Assembly: GCA_900637275.1 (NCBI GenBank)
Contig: LR134362.1
Coordinates: 930,001 to 994,000, forward strand
Source: [Pasteurella] aerogenes
GTDB taxonomy: Bacteria > Pseudomonadota > Gammaproteobacteria > Enterobacterales > Pasteurellaceae
Direction: 5' to 3'
Length of the DNA: 64,000 bases
In this document: positions 36,166-44,861 of the stretch, piece after piece
How positions within the stretch are numbered: the stretch's first letter is position 1
Layout: every line of letters starts with the position of its first letter
Translations under genes and position numbers: made by a program
Notes under the pieces: model-generated
Told to the model about the DNA's origin: nothing
Seen by the model: only the letters and a program-made list of their open reading frames with translations
Databases searched by the model: none

Positions 36166-37089
36166 ATGAGTATTAAAATTCTTCCTGAAAATGAAATTCA
36201 GCAGTTGGCAAGTTCTTATCATCAGCCTCCGCTATTATTTTCCAACCCTAAAAATCTCTATCAACGTCGGGCGAAAAGATTAAGACAATTAGCAGAAAAT
36301 CATCCGTTAGCGGACTATTTATTATTTGCTGCCCAAGTGACTGAAGCGCAGCTGGCGGTTTTAGAACAACACCCGCTAGCCAAAGATCCAACCTTAGCGG
36401 AAATCATCAAATCAAAACAATCTTTAGAAAAAAATCCTCTACATACCAAAAATTGGAAACGCACAGAAGCATGGCGCGATATTTTATTGCACTTACTTGC
36501 GCAATTAAAAGATAAAGTGAATGAAGAAACCCTCACCACGATTGAATGGCTAGAAAAAGCTTCTGCCCAAGAATTAGAAAAATTAGCAGATGCAGTATTC
36601 GTGCAAGATTTTTCCACGATCAGCAGCGATAAAGCCGTCTTTATTTGGTCAGCATTGTCGCTGTATTGGTTGCAATTAGTACAACAAATTCCGCATAATG
36701 CTAAAATGGAAAGTGGCGAGAATTTACATTTATGCCCGATTTGTAGCGCACCGCCAACAGCAAGTGTGATCCAGTTCGGCAGTGCGCAAGGATTACGTTA
36801 TTTACATTGTTCCTTGTGTGAAAGCGAATGGAATATGGTACGCACCAAATGTACCAATTGCGAACAAAGCGGAAAATTAGAATACTGGTCAATTGACAAT
36901 GAATTCGCCGCAGTCAGAACAGAAAGTTGCGGCGATTGCCAAAGCTATCTCAAAGTCGTTTATCAAGAAAAAGATCCTCATGTCGAACCAATTGCCGACG
37001 ATTTGGCATCACTGTTCTTAGATGTTGAAATGGAAGAAAAAGGATTTTTCCGCAGCGGCTTAAATCCGTTTATGTTTCCAAGCGAATAA
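36166..37089 (+). CDS. fdhE: formate dehydrogenase accessory protein FdhE
   Basis: FdhE is a cytoplasmic rubredoxin-like protein needed for maturation or export of formate dehydrogenase. The 307-residue sequence has the expected four Cys pairs in its C-terminal half: CPICSAPP, CSLCESEW, CTNCEQ and CGDCQSY, which bind iron. The N-terminal half is helical. It sits after fdnGHI on the same strand with 168 bases between, including a terminator, which suggests its own promoter. Together fdhD, fdnGHI and fdhE give a full locus for this enzyme apart from the selenium and molybdenum genes. Confidence 0.95.
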   Translation: MSIKILPENEIQQLASSYHQPPLLFSNPKNLYQRRAKRLRQLAENHPLADYLLFAAQVTEAQLAVLEQHPLAKDPTLAEIIKSKQSLEKNPLHTKNWKRTEAWRDILLHLLAQLKDKVNEETLTTIEWLEKASAQELEKLADAVFVQDFSTISSDKAVFIWSALSLYWLQLVQQIPHNAKMESGENLHLCPICSAPPTASVIQFGSAQGLRYLHCSLCESEWNMVRTKCTNCEQSGKLEYWSIDNEFAAVRTESCGDCQSYLKVVYQEKDPHVEPIADDLASLFLDVEMEEKGFFRSGLNPFMFPSE

Positions 37090-37172
37090 GGTAGAATAAC
37101 AATTATTTTCCTTTGACTGTTCATCAGCAAAGGAAAATTTTTTGTTCTAAGCCAGCTTTCAAGGAAATTTCT

Positions 37173-38009
37173 ATGACTTCTCATGACCTGCAATCCGTTG
37201 ATTATCAAGTCGTTGCTTTCGATTTAGACGGAACCTTATTAAACAGCCAAGGGCAAATTCTTCCCTCCAGCAAACAAGCGATCCAACAATTACTCGCGAA
37301 AAAGATCAAAGTTGTGTTAGTAACCGGCAGACATCATACCGCTGCCCGCCCTTATCATTATGAATTAGGTTTAGATACGCCGATTATTTGTTGTAACGGA
37401 ACCTACATTTACGATGTCGCCCACGACAGTACGCCAGTTGCCAATCCCCTCTCCCCGGCAAAAGCGCAACAGGTTATCAATGTCGCAGAGAAATATCAAA
37501 CCCATTTGTTAATGTATTCACGTGATGCCATGAATTTCCAGCACATGAACCCACATATGGAAAAATTCAACCGCTGGGTACAAAGCTGTCCACCGCAAGT
37601 ACGCCCGAATTTGCAACAAATTGAAAGTTTTGCGCAATTATTGGAACAAAATGAAATTATTTGGAAATTTGTTATCAGCCATCCGGATCGTCAAGTGATG
37701 GAAAGTGCGGTCGCAGAATTGCCCGTTTCACAATTTAGTTGCGAATGGTCTTGGGTAGATCGCGTTGATATCGCCAATCATGGTAATAGCAAAGGTGGAC
37801 GCTTATTAGAGTTATTAACCATGTGGCAAATTTCGCCACAAAATGTTATTGCGTTTGGCGATAATCACAACGATACCAGTATGTTAAAAGCAGTTGGCTT
37901 AGGTGTTGCCATGGGAAATGCAGAAGCGGAAGTCAAAACACACGCCAAAATCACCGCACTTTCTAACGATCAAGATGCCATTGCAAGCGTATTAGCGCAA
38001 TATATCTAG
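37173..38009 (+). CDS. ybhA: HAD phosphatase of the Cof family, pyridoxal phosphate phosphatase YbhA type
   Basis: A 278-residue Cof-type HAD hydrolase. Motif I is FDLDGTLLNS, motif II includes VTGRHH, and motifs III and IV fall in NHGNSKGGRL and AFGDNHNDTSML. The stretches LDTPIICCNGTYIYD and CEWSWVDRVDIA closely resemble E. coli YbhA, which dephosphorylates pyridoxal phosphate. The frame opens at 37113, but I choose the ATG at 37173, which has AAGGAAA before it and starts near the HAD fold. It is convergent with greA, separated by a shared terminator. Confidence 0.87.
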   Translation: MTSHDLQSVDYQVVAFDLDGTLLNSQGQILPSSKQAIQQLLAKKIKVVLVTGRHHTAARPYHYELGLDTPIICCNGTYIYDVAHDSTPVANPLSPAKAQQVINVAEKYQTHLLMYSRDAMNFQHMNPHMEKFNRWVQSCPPQVRPNLQQIESFAQLLEQNEIIWKFVISHPDRQVMESAVAELPVSQFSCEWSWVDRVDIANHGNSKGGRLLELLTMWQISPQNVIAFGDNHNDTSMLKAVGLGVAMGNAEAEVKTHAKITALSNDQDAIASVLAQYI

Positions 38010-38018
38010 GGCAAACAA

Positions 38019-38039
38019 AAGGACGCCTTCCGCGTCCTT
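38019..38039. terminator. bidirectional hairpin between ybhA and greA
   Basis: AAGGACGC (38019-38026) pairs with GCGTCCTT (38032-38039) around CTTCC. It lies between the two convergent stops and has short T-rich flanks on the minus strand side. Confidence 0.7.
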
Positions 38040-38056
38040 ATAACTTGATAGCGCGC

Positions 38057-38533
38057 TTATTTATACTCAACTTCAACAATTTCAAATTCAACGGTACCGC
38101 CCGGTGTGACAATACTGACTGTATCATCCACTTCTTTACCCACTAAACCTCTGGCAATAGGCGAATTCACGGAAATTAAACCCTCTTTAATATTCGCTTC
38201 ATCATCACCAACAATTTGGTAAGTTACTTCATCTTCGGTTGCTGTATTGAGTAACACCACCGTAGCACCAAAAATCACTTTTCCATTATTTTGCAACTTG
38301 GTCACATCAATAATTTGGCTATTTGACAATTTACCTTCAATTTCTTGAATTCGACCCTCGCAAAATCCTTGTTGCTCACGAGCAGCATGATATTCGGCAT
38401 TTTCTTTTAAATCACCGTGTTCACGCGCTTCAGCAATCGCTTTAATAATTTCGGGACGACGGGTATTTTTTAAAAAATCCAACTCTTGTCTTAATAGCTC
38501 CGCTCCACGTACCGTCATTGGAATTTGTTTCAT
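38057..38533 (-). CDS. greA: transcription elongation factor GreA
   Basis: GreA rescues backtracked RNA polymerase by stimulating transcript cleavage. The 158-residue protein shows the N-terminal coiled coil with the acidic tip (the HGDLKENAEYHAAREQQ stretch, about residues 39-55) and the C-terminal FKBP-like domain with NSPIARGLVGKEVDD. The start MKQIPMTVRGAELL is the usual one, with AGGATA upstream. A hairpin with a T-tract lies in its leader (38553-38589), which may give premature termination as in the E. coli greA leader. It is divergent from dacB, a common arrangement in gamma-proteobacteria. Confidence 0.97.
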   Translation of the reverse strand: MKQIPMTVRGAELLRQELDFLKNTRRPEIIKAIAEAREHGDLKENAEYHAAREQQGFCEGRIQEIEGKLSNSQIIDVTKLQNNGKVIFGATVVLLNTATEDEVTYQIVGDDEANIKEGLISVNSPIARGLVGKEVDDTVSIVTPGGTVEFEIVEVEYK

Positions 38534-38552
38534 TTGTTTATCCTTTTTTAGT

Positions 38553-38589
38553 AAAAAAACAACACCGCGCCACCCGTATTATCAGGTGT
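38553..38589 (-). terminator. possible attenuator in the greA leader (GraL-like)
   Basis: On the minus strand ACACC...GGTGT (38585-38589 with 38562-38566) with a GC-rich interior is followed by seven T (38553-38559), 20 bases before the greA start codon. This could release short leader RNAs, as described for the E. coli greA leader, where the product is called GraL. Confidence 0.5.
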
Positions 38590-38700
38590 CGTGGTCAAAT
38601 ATGATGATCTATCCGGAATTACGAGAAAATCATTTACTCTCGCCCGTCTAGGGTCTATTATTGTTCGTCTCAAAGAAAAGATCAACTATTACTATTTTTT

Positions 38701-40137
38701 ATGTTCAAACTATCATCAAAATTCAAACTTGCCTTCCTTGTCAGCAGTATGACAACGTTCAATGCTTTTGCTAATGTGGATATGACCCCGATTATTAGCG
38801 ATTTACCAGAAGGCGCGAGTTTGGGATTTGTTGCCAAAAATTTACAACAAGACAGCATTATTGCCGAATACAATCCCAATACCTTTATGCTTCCGGCAAG
38901 TACGCAAAAAGTATTCACCGCGTTAACCTCCAAATTGGCGCTCGGCGATCAATTTCAATTTGAAACTTCTCTGCTCACCAATGGTCGCGTGCAAAATGGT
39001 ACCTTAAATGGCGATTTAATCGTCAAATTTACCGGCGATCCGGATTTAACCAGCGGGCAACTTTATAATTTATTTGCTGAATTAAAAACGCAAGGCGTTA
39101 ACCAAATTAGCGGCGATTTGCTGGTAGATACATCCGTTTTTGTCGGACATGATCGCGGTTTAGGCTGGATTTGGAATGATTTAACCATGTGTTTTAATTC
39201 GCCACCGGCAGCTGTCAATATTGATAATAACTGTTTTTATGTGGATCTTGATGCTAATCAGGCCGTAGGCGAAGCAGTAAAATTTAGTGTACCGGCACAG
39301 TATCCGGTACAAGTATTCGGACAAGTTCGAGTTGCCAGCAAAGAAGAAGCACCTTATTGCCAACTGGATGCCATTGTACATGATAATAACCGTTACCAAA
39401 TTAAAGGTTGCTTGGCGCGCCAAAACAAACCCTTTGGCTTAAGTTTTGCAGTACAAGATCCCGATGCTTACGCGGCGGCGATTATTCAACGCAATCTTAA
39501 ACGGTTGGGTATTCAATTTAACGGTCAAGTAAGACAACCTTACCAACCGCAAACAGGTACACTACTCGCCCGCCATTTATCCAAACCCTTGCCGGAATTA
39601 TTGCATAAAATGATGAAAAAATCGGATAACCAAATCGCTGATGCACTATTTCGTACTGTGGCTTACCAATATTACAAACGTCCTGCTTCATTCCAATTAG
39701 GGATGTTAGCGATGAAACAAATTTTACAATCCAAAGTCGGCATACGCTTTGGTAACAGCATTGTCGCTGATGGTTCCGGTTTGTCTCGTCACAACTTGAT
39801 GTCACCACAAATTATGTTGCAAGTATTGGAATATATCGCCAAAAACGAAGATCAATTGCATTTGCTGGATACCTTCCCTGTTGCTGGCGTCGATGGTACT
39901 TTAAGCGGGCGAGGCTCGATGATTAATCCGCCACTAGTGAAAAATATCATGGCTAAAACCGGCGCATTAAAAGGCGTTTATAACCTTGCCGGCTTTATGA
40001 CGAATGCTCGCGGTGAAAAAATTGCCTTTGTACAATTTATCAACGGATATTCCACTGGCGAATTGGAAAATAAAACCAAACGTGCGCCCTTGGTACGGGT
40101 TGAAAGCCAGCTGTATAATGGGCTTTATAATGATTAA
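38701..40137 (+). CDS. dacB: D-alanyl-D-alanine carboxypeptidase/endopeptidase (PBP4)
   Basis: PBP4 trims peptidoglycan peptides in the periplasm. The 478-residue protein starts with a signal peptide (MFKLSSKFKLAFLVSSM, cleavage near FANVD). It has the three penicillin-binding motifs: SxxK in PASTQKVF (about residue 65), SxN in KKSDNQIADA and KTG in MAKTGALKG. The large insert domain between the first two motifs is present, as in class C low-molecular-mass PBPs. The length equals E. coli DacB. A terminator follows at 40148-40172. Confidence 0.96.
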   Translation: MFKLSSKFKLAFLVSSMTTFNAFANVDMTPIISDLPEGASLGFVAKNLQQDSIIAEYNPNTFMLPASTQKVFTALTSKLALGDQFQFETSLLTNGRVQNGTLNGDLIVKFTGDPDLTSGQLYNLFAELKTQGVNQISGDLLVDTSVFVGHDRGLGWIWNDLTMCFNSPPAAVNIDNNCFYVDLDANQAVGEAVKFSVPAQYPVQVFGQVRVASKEEAPYCQLDAIVHDNNRYQIKGCLARQNKPFGLSFAVQDPDAYAAAIIQRNLKRLGIQFNGQVRQPYQPQTGTLLARHLSKPLPELLHKMMKKSDNQIADALFRTVAYQYYKRPASFQLGMLAMKQILQSKVGIRFGNSIVADGSGLSRHNLMSPQIMLQVLEYIAKNEDQLHLLDTFPVAGVDGTLSGRGSMINPPLVKNIMAKTGALKGVYNLAGFMTNARGEKIAFVQFINGYSTGELENKTKRAPLVRVESQLYNGLYND

Positions 40138-40147
40138 ATCCAACGAT

Positions 40148-40172
40148 AACCGGATCGACAAGATCCGGTTTT
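40148..40172 (+). terminator. Rho-independent terminator of dacB
   Basis: AACCGGATC (40148-40156) pairs with GATCCGGTT (40162-40170) with a five-base loop and ends in TTTT, eleven bases after the dacB stop. Confidence 0.85.
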
Positions 40173-40370
40173 GCCATTTAGGTGCCTATTTAACTAACTA
40201 AAAGTGCGGTGCTTTTTTCTTTATTTTTTAATGCACCACCAAAAATTTGCTCCTCTGCGCAAATTTTCGCACCTCGTTTTATCGCCTAAAAAAATTTTTT
40301 CTTATTTATAAGTAAGTTATTTTCTGTCAATATTGAAAACAAAAATTTACTACTTGAATTTAAATCAGTA

Positions 40371-40417
40371 ACACATTATCTTGTATCCCGATTTACTATA
40401 ATACCTATATATTGTGT
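40371..40417 (+). promoter_or_regulatory. paired NrdR boxes upstream of nrdA
   Basis: Two 16-base sites, ACACATTATCTTGTAT (40371-40386) and TACCTATATATTGTGT (40402-40417), each match ACACWATATATWGTGT at 13 of 16 positions. Their starts are 31 bases apart, three helical turns, as in known NrdR-controlled nrd promoters. The second box overlaps a possible -10 region. Confidence 0.75.
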
Positions 40418-40451
40418 TATCAACCACATTTAATTTCATCGGGAATCATCT

Positions 40452-42722
40452 ATGAACAAATCACTTATGGTCACAAAACGTGACGGAAAACTTGAACCTA
40501 TTGATTTAGATAAAATCCACCGTGTCATTACTTGGGCAGCAGAAGGATTGGATAACGTTTCCGTTTCGCAAGTTGAATTGCGTTCGCATATTCAATTCTA
40601 TGAAGGTATCCGTACCTCTGATATCCATGAAACGATCATCAAAGCAGCGGCGGATCTGATCAGTAAAGAGGCTCCCGATTATCAATACTTAGCAGCGCGC
40701 TTGGCGGTCTTCCATTTGCGTAAAAAAGCTTATGGTCATTTTGATCCACCACGTTTATACGATCATGTCAAAAAACTCGTGCGCATGGGAAAATATGACC
40801 AAGATCTATTGGTGGATTATACCCGTGAAGAATGGGATACCATGGACGGATTTTTAGATCATTGGCGCGATATGACCTTCTCTTATGCCGCAGTGAAGCA
40901 ATTAGAGGGCAAATATTTAGTTCAAAACCGCGTAACCGGTGAAATTTACGAATCCGCACAATTTTTGTATTTATTAGTTGCCGCCAGTTTATTTTCTAAA
41001 TATCCGGCAGAAACCCGCTTAGATTATGTGCGTCGTTTTTATGATGCCACCTCCACCTTTAAAATTTCCTTGCCGACACCTATCATGGCAGGTGTACGCA
41101 CGCCAACACGTCAATTTAGTTCTTGTGTCTTAATTGAATGTGGCGACAGTTTAGATTCCATTAATGCAACCGCTTCGGCAATTGTAAAATACGTTTCACA
41201 ACGTGCCGGTATTGGGGTGAACGCCGGTGCCATCCGCGCGCTAGGCAGCCCAATTCGTGGCGGCGAGGCGTTCCATACTGGCTGTATTCCATTTTATAAA
41301 TACTTCCAAACCGCCGTAAAATCCTGTTCACAAGGTGGCGTTCGTGGCGGAGCGGCTACCGTCTATTATCCAATTTGGCATCTTGAAGTTGAAAGTCTAT
41401 TGGTATTAAAAAATAACCGTGGCGTAGAAGATAACCGTGTACGCCACATGGATTATGGTGTTCAATTAAACAAATTAATGTATCAACGCTTAATTAAAGG
41501 TGGCGATATTACCCTATTCAGTCCGTCTGATGTACCGGGGTTATATGAAGCCTTCTTTGCGGATCAAGCGCGTTTTGAACAGCTTTATTTGCAATACGAA
41601 CAAGATCCGGCTATTCGCAAACGCGCAGTAAAAGCGGTGGAATTATTCTCGCTGTTAATGCAAGAGCGCGCCTCTACCGGACGGATTTATATTCAAAACG
41701 TGGATCATTGTAATACCCATTCTCCATTTGATCCAAATGTGGCGCCAGTGCGCCAATCCAACCTTTGTTTGGAAATTGCGTTGCCGACCAAACCGTTGGA
41801 ACACATTAATGATGAAAACGGGGAAATTGCGTTGTGTACCCTTTCCGCGTTCAATTTAGGGGCTATCAATCACTTAGACGACTTAGAAGAATTAGCCGAT
41901 CTTGCGGTACGAGCTTTGGATGCGTTATTGGATTATCAAGGTTATCCGGTAAAAGCCGCGGAACACAGCTCATTAGGACGTCGCTCGTTGGGGATTGGCG
42001 TTATCAACTACGCGTATTATTTGGCGAAAAACGGCGTGCGCTATTCTGATGGCAGCGCCAACGATCTTACCCATCGCACCTTTGAAGCTATCCAATATTA
42101 TTTATTGAAAGCCTCAATGAATTTAGCCAAAGAAATGGGGCCTTGTCGCTATTTCCAAGAAACGACCTATGCCAAAGGCATTTTGCCGATTGATACCTAT
42201 AAAAAAGATATCGACAGCCTAACCCAAGAACCGCTGCATTACGACTGGGAAGCATTGCGCAAAGATATTCAAGAATTCGGCTTGCGTAACTCAACACTGA
42301 CTGCATTGATGCCTTCAGAAACCTCGTCACAAATTTCCAACGCGACTAACGGGATTGAACCGCCGCGCGGACATGTGAGCATCAAAGCCTCTAAAGACGG
42401 TATTTTAAAACAAGTCGTGCCGGATTATGAGAATTTAAGTGATAACTATGAGTTATTGTGGGATATTCCAAATAACGATGGTTACTTACACCTCGTCGGT
42501 ATTATGCAGAAATTCGTGGATCAAGCAATTTCAGCAAACACCAACTACGATCCTAAACGTTTCGAAGATGAAAAAGTGCCGATGAAACGTTTATTAGGCG
42601 ATTTATTAACCGCTTATAAATACGGTTTAAAAACCCTGTATTATCAAAATACCCGTGACGGTGCCGAAGATATGCAGGAAGATATGGATGACGGTTGTGC
42701 CGGTGGTGCTTGTAAAATCTAG
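40452..42722 (+). CDS. nrdA: ribonucleoside-diphosphate reductase class Ia, alpha subunit
   Basis: NrdA reduces ribonucleoside diphosphates to deoxy forms under aerobic conditions, using a radical from NrdB. The 756-residue protein has the N-terminal ATP-cone (MVTKRDGKLEPIDLDK), active-site cysteines in SSCVLIECGDS and NLCLEIALPT, the radical-path tyrosines in YQNTRDG, and the C-terminal redox tail CAGGACKI. The ATG at 40452 follows a GGGA ribosome site. Paired NrdR boxes precede it. nrdB, normally the next gene, is not here: a terminator made of uptake sequences and then the opposite-strand yeiH follow. Confidence 0.97.
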   Translation: MNKSLMVTKRDGKLEPIDLDKIHRVITWAAEGLDNVSVSQVELRSHIQFYEGIRTSDIHETIIKAAADLISKEAPDYQYLAARLAVFHLRKKAYGHFDPPRLYDHVKKLVRMGKYDQDLLVDYTREEWDTMDGFLDHWRDMTFSYAAVKQLEGKYLVQNRVTGEIYESAQFLYLLVAASLFSKYPAETRLDYVRRFYDATSTFKISLPTPIMAGVRTPTRQFSSCVLIECGDSLDSINATASAIVKYVSQRAGIGVNAGAIRALGSPIRGGEAFHTGCIPFYKYFQTAVKSCSQGGVRGGAATVYYPIWHLEVESLLVLKNNRGVEDNRVRHMDYGVQLNKLMYQRLIKGGDITLFSPSDVPGLYEAFFADQARFEQLYLQYEQDPAIRKRAVKAVELFSLLMQERASTGRIYIQNVDHCNTHSPFDPNVAPVRQSNLCLEIALPTKPLEHINDENGEIALCTLSAFNLGAINHLDDLEELADLAVRALDALLDYQGYPVKAAEHSSLGRRSLGIGVINYAYYLAKNGVRYSDGSANDLTHRTFEAIQYYLLKASMNLAKEMGPCRYFQETTYAKGILPIDTYKKDIDSLTQEPLHYDWEALRKDIQEFGLRNSTLTALMPSETSSQISNATNGIEPPRGHVSIKASKDGILKQVVPDYENLSDNYELLWDIPNNDGYLHLVGIMQKFVDQAISANTNYDPKRFEDEKVPMKRLLGDLLTAYKYGLKTLYYQNTRDGAEDMQEDMDDGCAGGACKI

Positions 42723-42756
42723 TTGGTAACCTTGTTCTAAGTTATCTAATATCAAT

Positions 42757-42799
42757 AAAAGTGCGGTGAAAAATTCCTAAATTTCCACCGCACTTTTTG
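42757..42799. terminator. terminator after nrdA built from paired uptake sequences
   Basis: AAAAGTGCGGTG (42757-42768) pairs with CACCGCACTTTT (42786-42797) over an 17-base loop and ends in T. It lies between convergent nrdA and yeiH. Confidence 0.75.
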
Positions 42800-42818
42800 T
42801 TTTGACAAGTTTTTTATC

Positions 42819-43835
42819 TCAATCTGTTGATGTAAAGAAAAATTGCATCATTAAATTAACACCAAATCCTCCTATTACTAGCCATAAAAATACCAAAAAA
42901 CCTAAAATTAACGGTTTTACGCCCGCTTGTTTAATGGCGCCAACATGGGTGGTTAAGCCTAAGGCAGACATTGCCATCATCAATAAAATACTGTCTATTT
43001 GTAATAACCATTGCACTACCTCTTGCGGAAGCAGATGAAACGAATTAAATACCGCAAGTAAGATAAAATACAAGGCAAACCAAGGCATATTAAATTTCGT
43101 AGCTTCTGCTTCGCCCTGTATTTGACTTTTATGTAAATAAAATGACAATAAAATCAAAAATGGCGCCAACATCATCACACGCAACATTTTCGTGATCACC
43201 GAAATATCCGCCACTTGCGTGCTAATATTTTTTCCTGCGGTATAAACTTGTGCAACTTCATGCACACTGGAGCCAATATAAATTCCAAATTGTCTCGCCG
43301 ACAATCCGTCAATATAGCGATAAATAATCGGATACAAAAACATGGCGATTGTGCCGAAAATCACCACCAAAGCAATAGCAACAGAAACTTTATGTGAATC
43401 AGTTTTCACTACCGGTTCCGCCGCTAAAATCGCTGCAGCGCCGCAAATACTGCATCCAGTCGCGGTCAAATACACCGTATGCTTATCCATCTTTAACAGA
43501 TAAATACCTAAAAAACAGGTAATACAGCAAGTGCTGATAAGCATGATGGCATCTGTTATAATCGCATTGCTACCCACTAACGCAATATCTTGAAATGTGA
43601 TATTAAACCCATACAAAACGATCCCTAAGCGCAACAATTTCCCTTTGGCAAAGGCAACTCCTTCATCTGCCAGCGGCGCCAACTTGGGATATAACGTATT
43701 GCCAATCACTAATCCCAATAAAATGGCGATAGTCAATGCACCAAGCTGCCAATGCAACGCCAATTCACTTAATGACAATATTTTGGCAAAAAACGTTACC
43801 AAAATAACAATAGCTAAACCGATTATCTTTTTCAT
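42819..43835 (-). CDS. yeiH: UPF0324 family membrane protein, putative sulfate exporter (YeiH)
   Basis: This 338-residue inner-membrane protein has about ten membrane segments. It shows YeiH family marks: LGLVIGNTLYP, GVAFAKGKLLRLGIVLYGF, ATGCSICGAAAILAAEPV and GIYIGSSVHEVAQVYTAGKN. The function is predicted, not proven; the family is annotated as a putative sulfate exporter. It is divergent from a LysR regulator like E. coli YeiE, the same pair and order as in enterobacteria, which suggests direct control of yeiH by that regulator. Confidence 0.9.
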   Translation of the reverse strand: MKKIIGLAIVILVTFFAKILSLSELALHWQLGALTIAILLGLVIGNTLYPKLAPLADEGVAFAKGKLLRLGIVLYGFNITFQDIALVGSNAIITDAIMLISTCCITCFLGIYLLKMDKHTVYLTATGCSICGAAAILAAEPVVKTDSHKVSVAIALVVIFGTIAMFLYPIIYRYIDGLSARQFGIYIGSSVHEVAQVYTAGKNISTQVADISVITKMLRVMMLAPFLILLSFYLHKSQIQGEAEATKFNMPWFALYFILLAVFNSFHLLPQEVVQWLLQIDSILLMMAMSALGLTTHVGAIKQAGVKPLILGFLVFLWLVIGGFGVNLMMQFFFTSTD

Positions 43836-43938
43836 ATTTTTCCCCTTTAATGCTAAGGCATAGACTACGTAAAAATAATTTATGAGTAAAACAAATAATA
43901 TTGCTATAATTAATCGATTTTTTAGCTAAGGAAACAAG

Positions 43939-44817
43939 ATGAAAATTACATTAAAACAGCTGCGGATTTTTTGTAGCATTTATCGGCTCGGTTCAACCAC
44001 ATTGGCAAGCGAAGAATTGGCACTATCCCAATCGGCGGTAAGCAATGCCTTAAACACCTTAGAACAAGCTCTAAATCATCCTTTATTTGAACGTGATGGG
44101 AAAAAATTAGTACGCAATGCGGCGGCAAAAAAACTCTATCCGCAAGCACACTCAATTTTGAAACAAGTTTATGATATTGAAGATAACTTTACCAAAGGTG
44201 TGAGCAAACTTATCATCGGCGCCAGTACCACCATAGGCAATTATTTATTGCCTCAACAGATTTCTGCATTTACCCAACAATATCCGCAAATTGAAATTGA
44301 ATTACACGTACATAACACCAAAGAAATTTGCGAAGGTGTGAAACATTTTGATTATGATTGGGGATTTATTGAAGGCGAAAATCAACTGGAAGAATTGGTA
44401 GCGGAAAAATGGTTAGAAGATGAATTAACCTTATTTGCCGCCACGCAAAGTCGCTGGCTGAATCAGGATATCCATGATTTGACACTGGCACAATTAAACC
44501 AATTGCCACTGGTGTTAAGAGAAAAAGGATCCGGCACAAGGGAAACCGTTGAACATCTGATTTTATCTCATTTATCCCAACCAACCGTCTTACAACTTAG
44601 CCACTCAGAAGCCATCCGCCAAGCAGTGATCCACGATTTCGGCATTGGTTGTTTATCTAAACTCGTGTTAAATGACGCTTTTCGCTTGGAAAAAATTCGT
44701 TATCTCTCTTTACAAGGTAAAACGCTCACTCGACAATTATGGCAAATACACCACCGCAATAAACATATTTCTGCCGAACTCGATTTATTTATTCAATATT
44801 GTCAAAAAGTGCGGTGA
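43939..44817 (+). CDS. yeiE: LysR-family transcriptional regulator (YeiE type)
   Basis: A 292-residue LysR regulator with an N-terminal winged helix-turn-helix (residues 5-60, STTLASEELALSQSAVSNAL) and a C-terminal effector domain with GASTTIGNYLLPQQ. The ATG at 43939 has AAGGAA upstream. It is divergent from yeiH across a 103-base gap where its operator should lie; YeiE homologues in enterobacteria respond to sulfite. The stop codon overlaps the uptake sequence that forms the downstream terminator. Confidence 0.9.
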   Translation: MKITLKQLRIFCSIYRLGSTTLASEELALSQSAVSNALNTLEQALNHPLFERDGKKLVRNAAAKKLYPQAHSILKQVYDIEDNFTKGVSKLIIGASTTIGNYLLPQQISAFTQQYPQIEIELHVHNTKEICEGVKHFDYDWGFIEGENQLEELVAEKWLEDELTLFAATQSRWLNQDIHDLTLAQLNQLPLVLREKGSGTRETVEHLILSHLSQPTVLQLSHSEAIRQAVIHDFGIGCLSKLVLNDAFRLEKIRYLSLQGKTLTRQLWQIHHRNKHISAELDLFIQYCQKVR

Positions 44818-44845
44818 AAAAATCTTAAATTTTCCACCGCACTTT
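44806..44845. terminator. terminator between yeiE and nagK from paired uptake sequences
   Basis: AAAGTGCGGTG (44806-44816) pairs with CACCGCACTTT (44835-44845). The left arm includes the yeiE stop codon. It separates two convergent genes. Confidence 0.7.
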
Positions 44846-44861
44846 AAGCAACAAAATTGAT

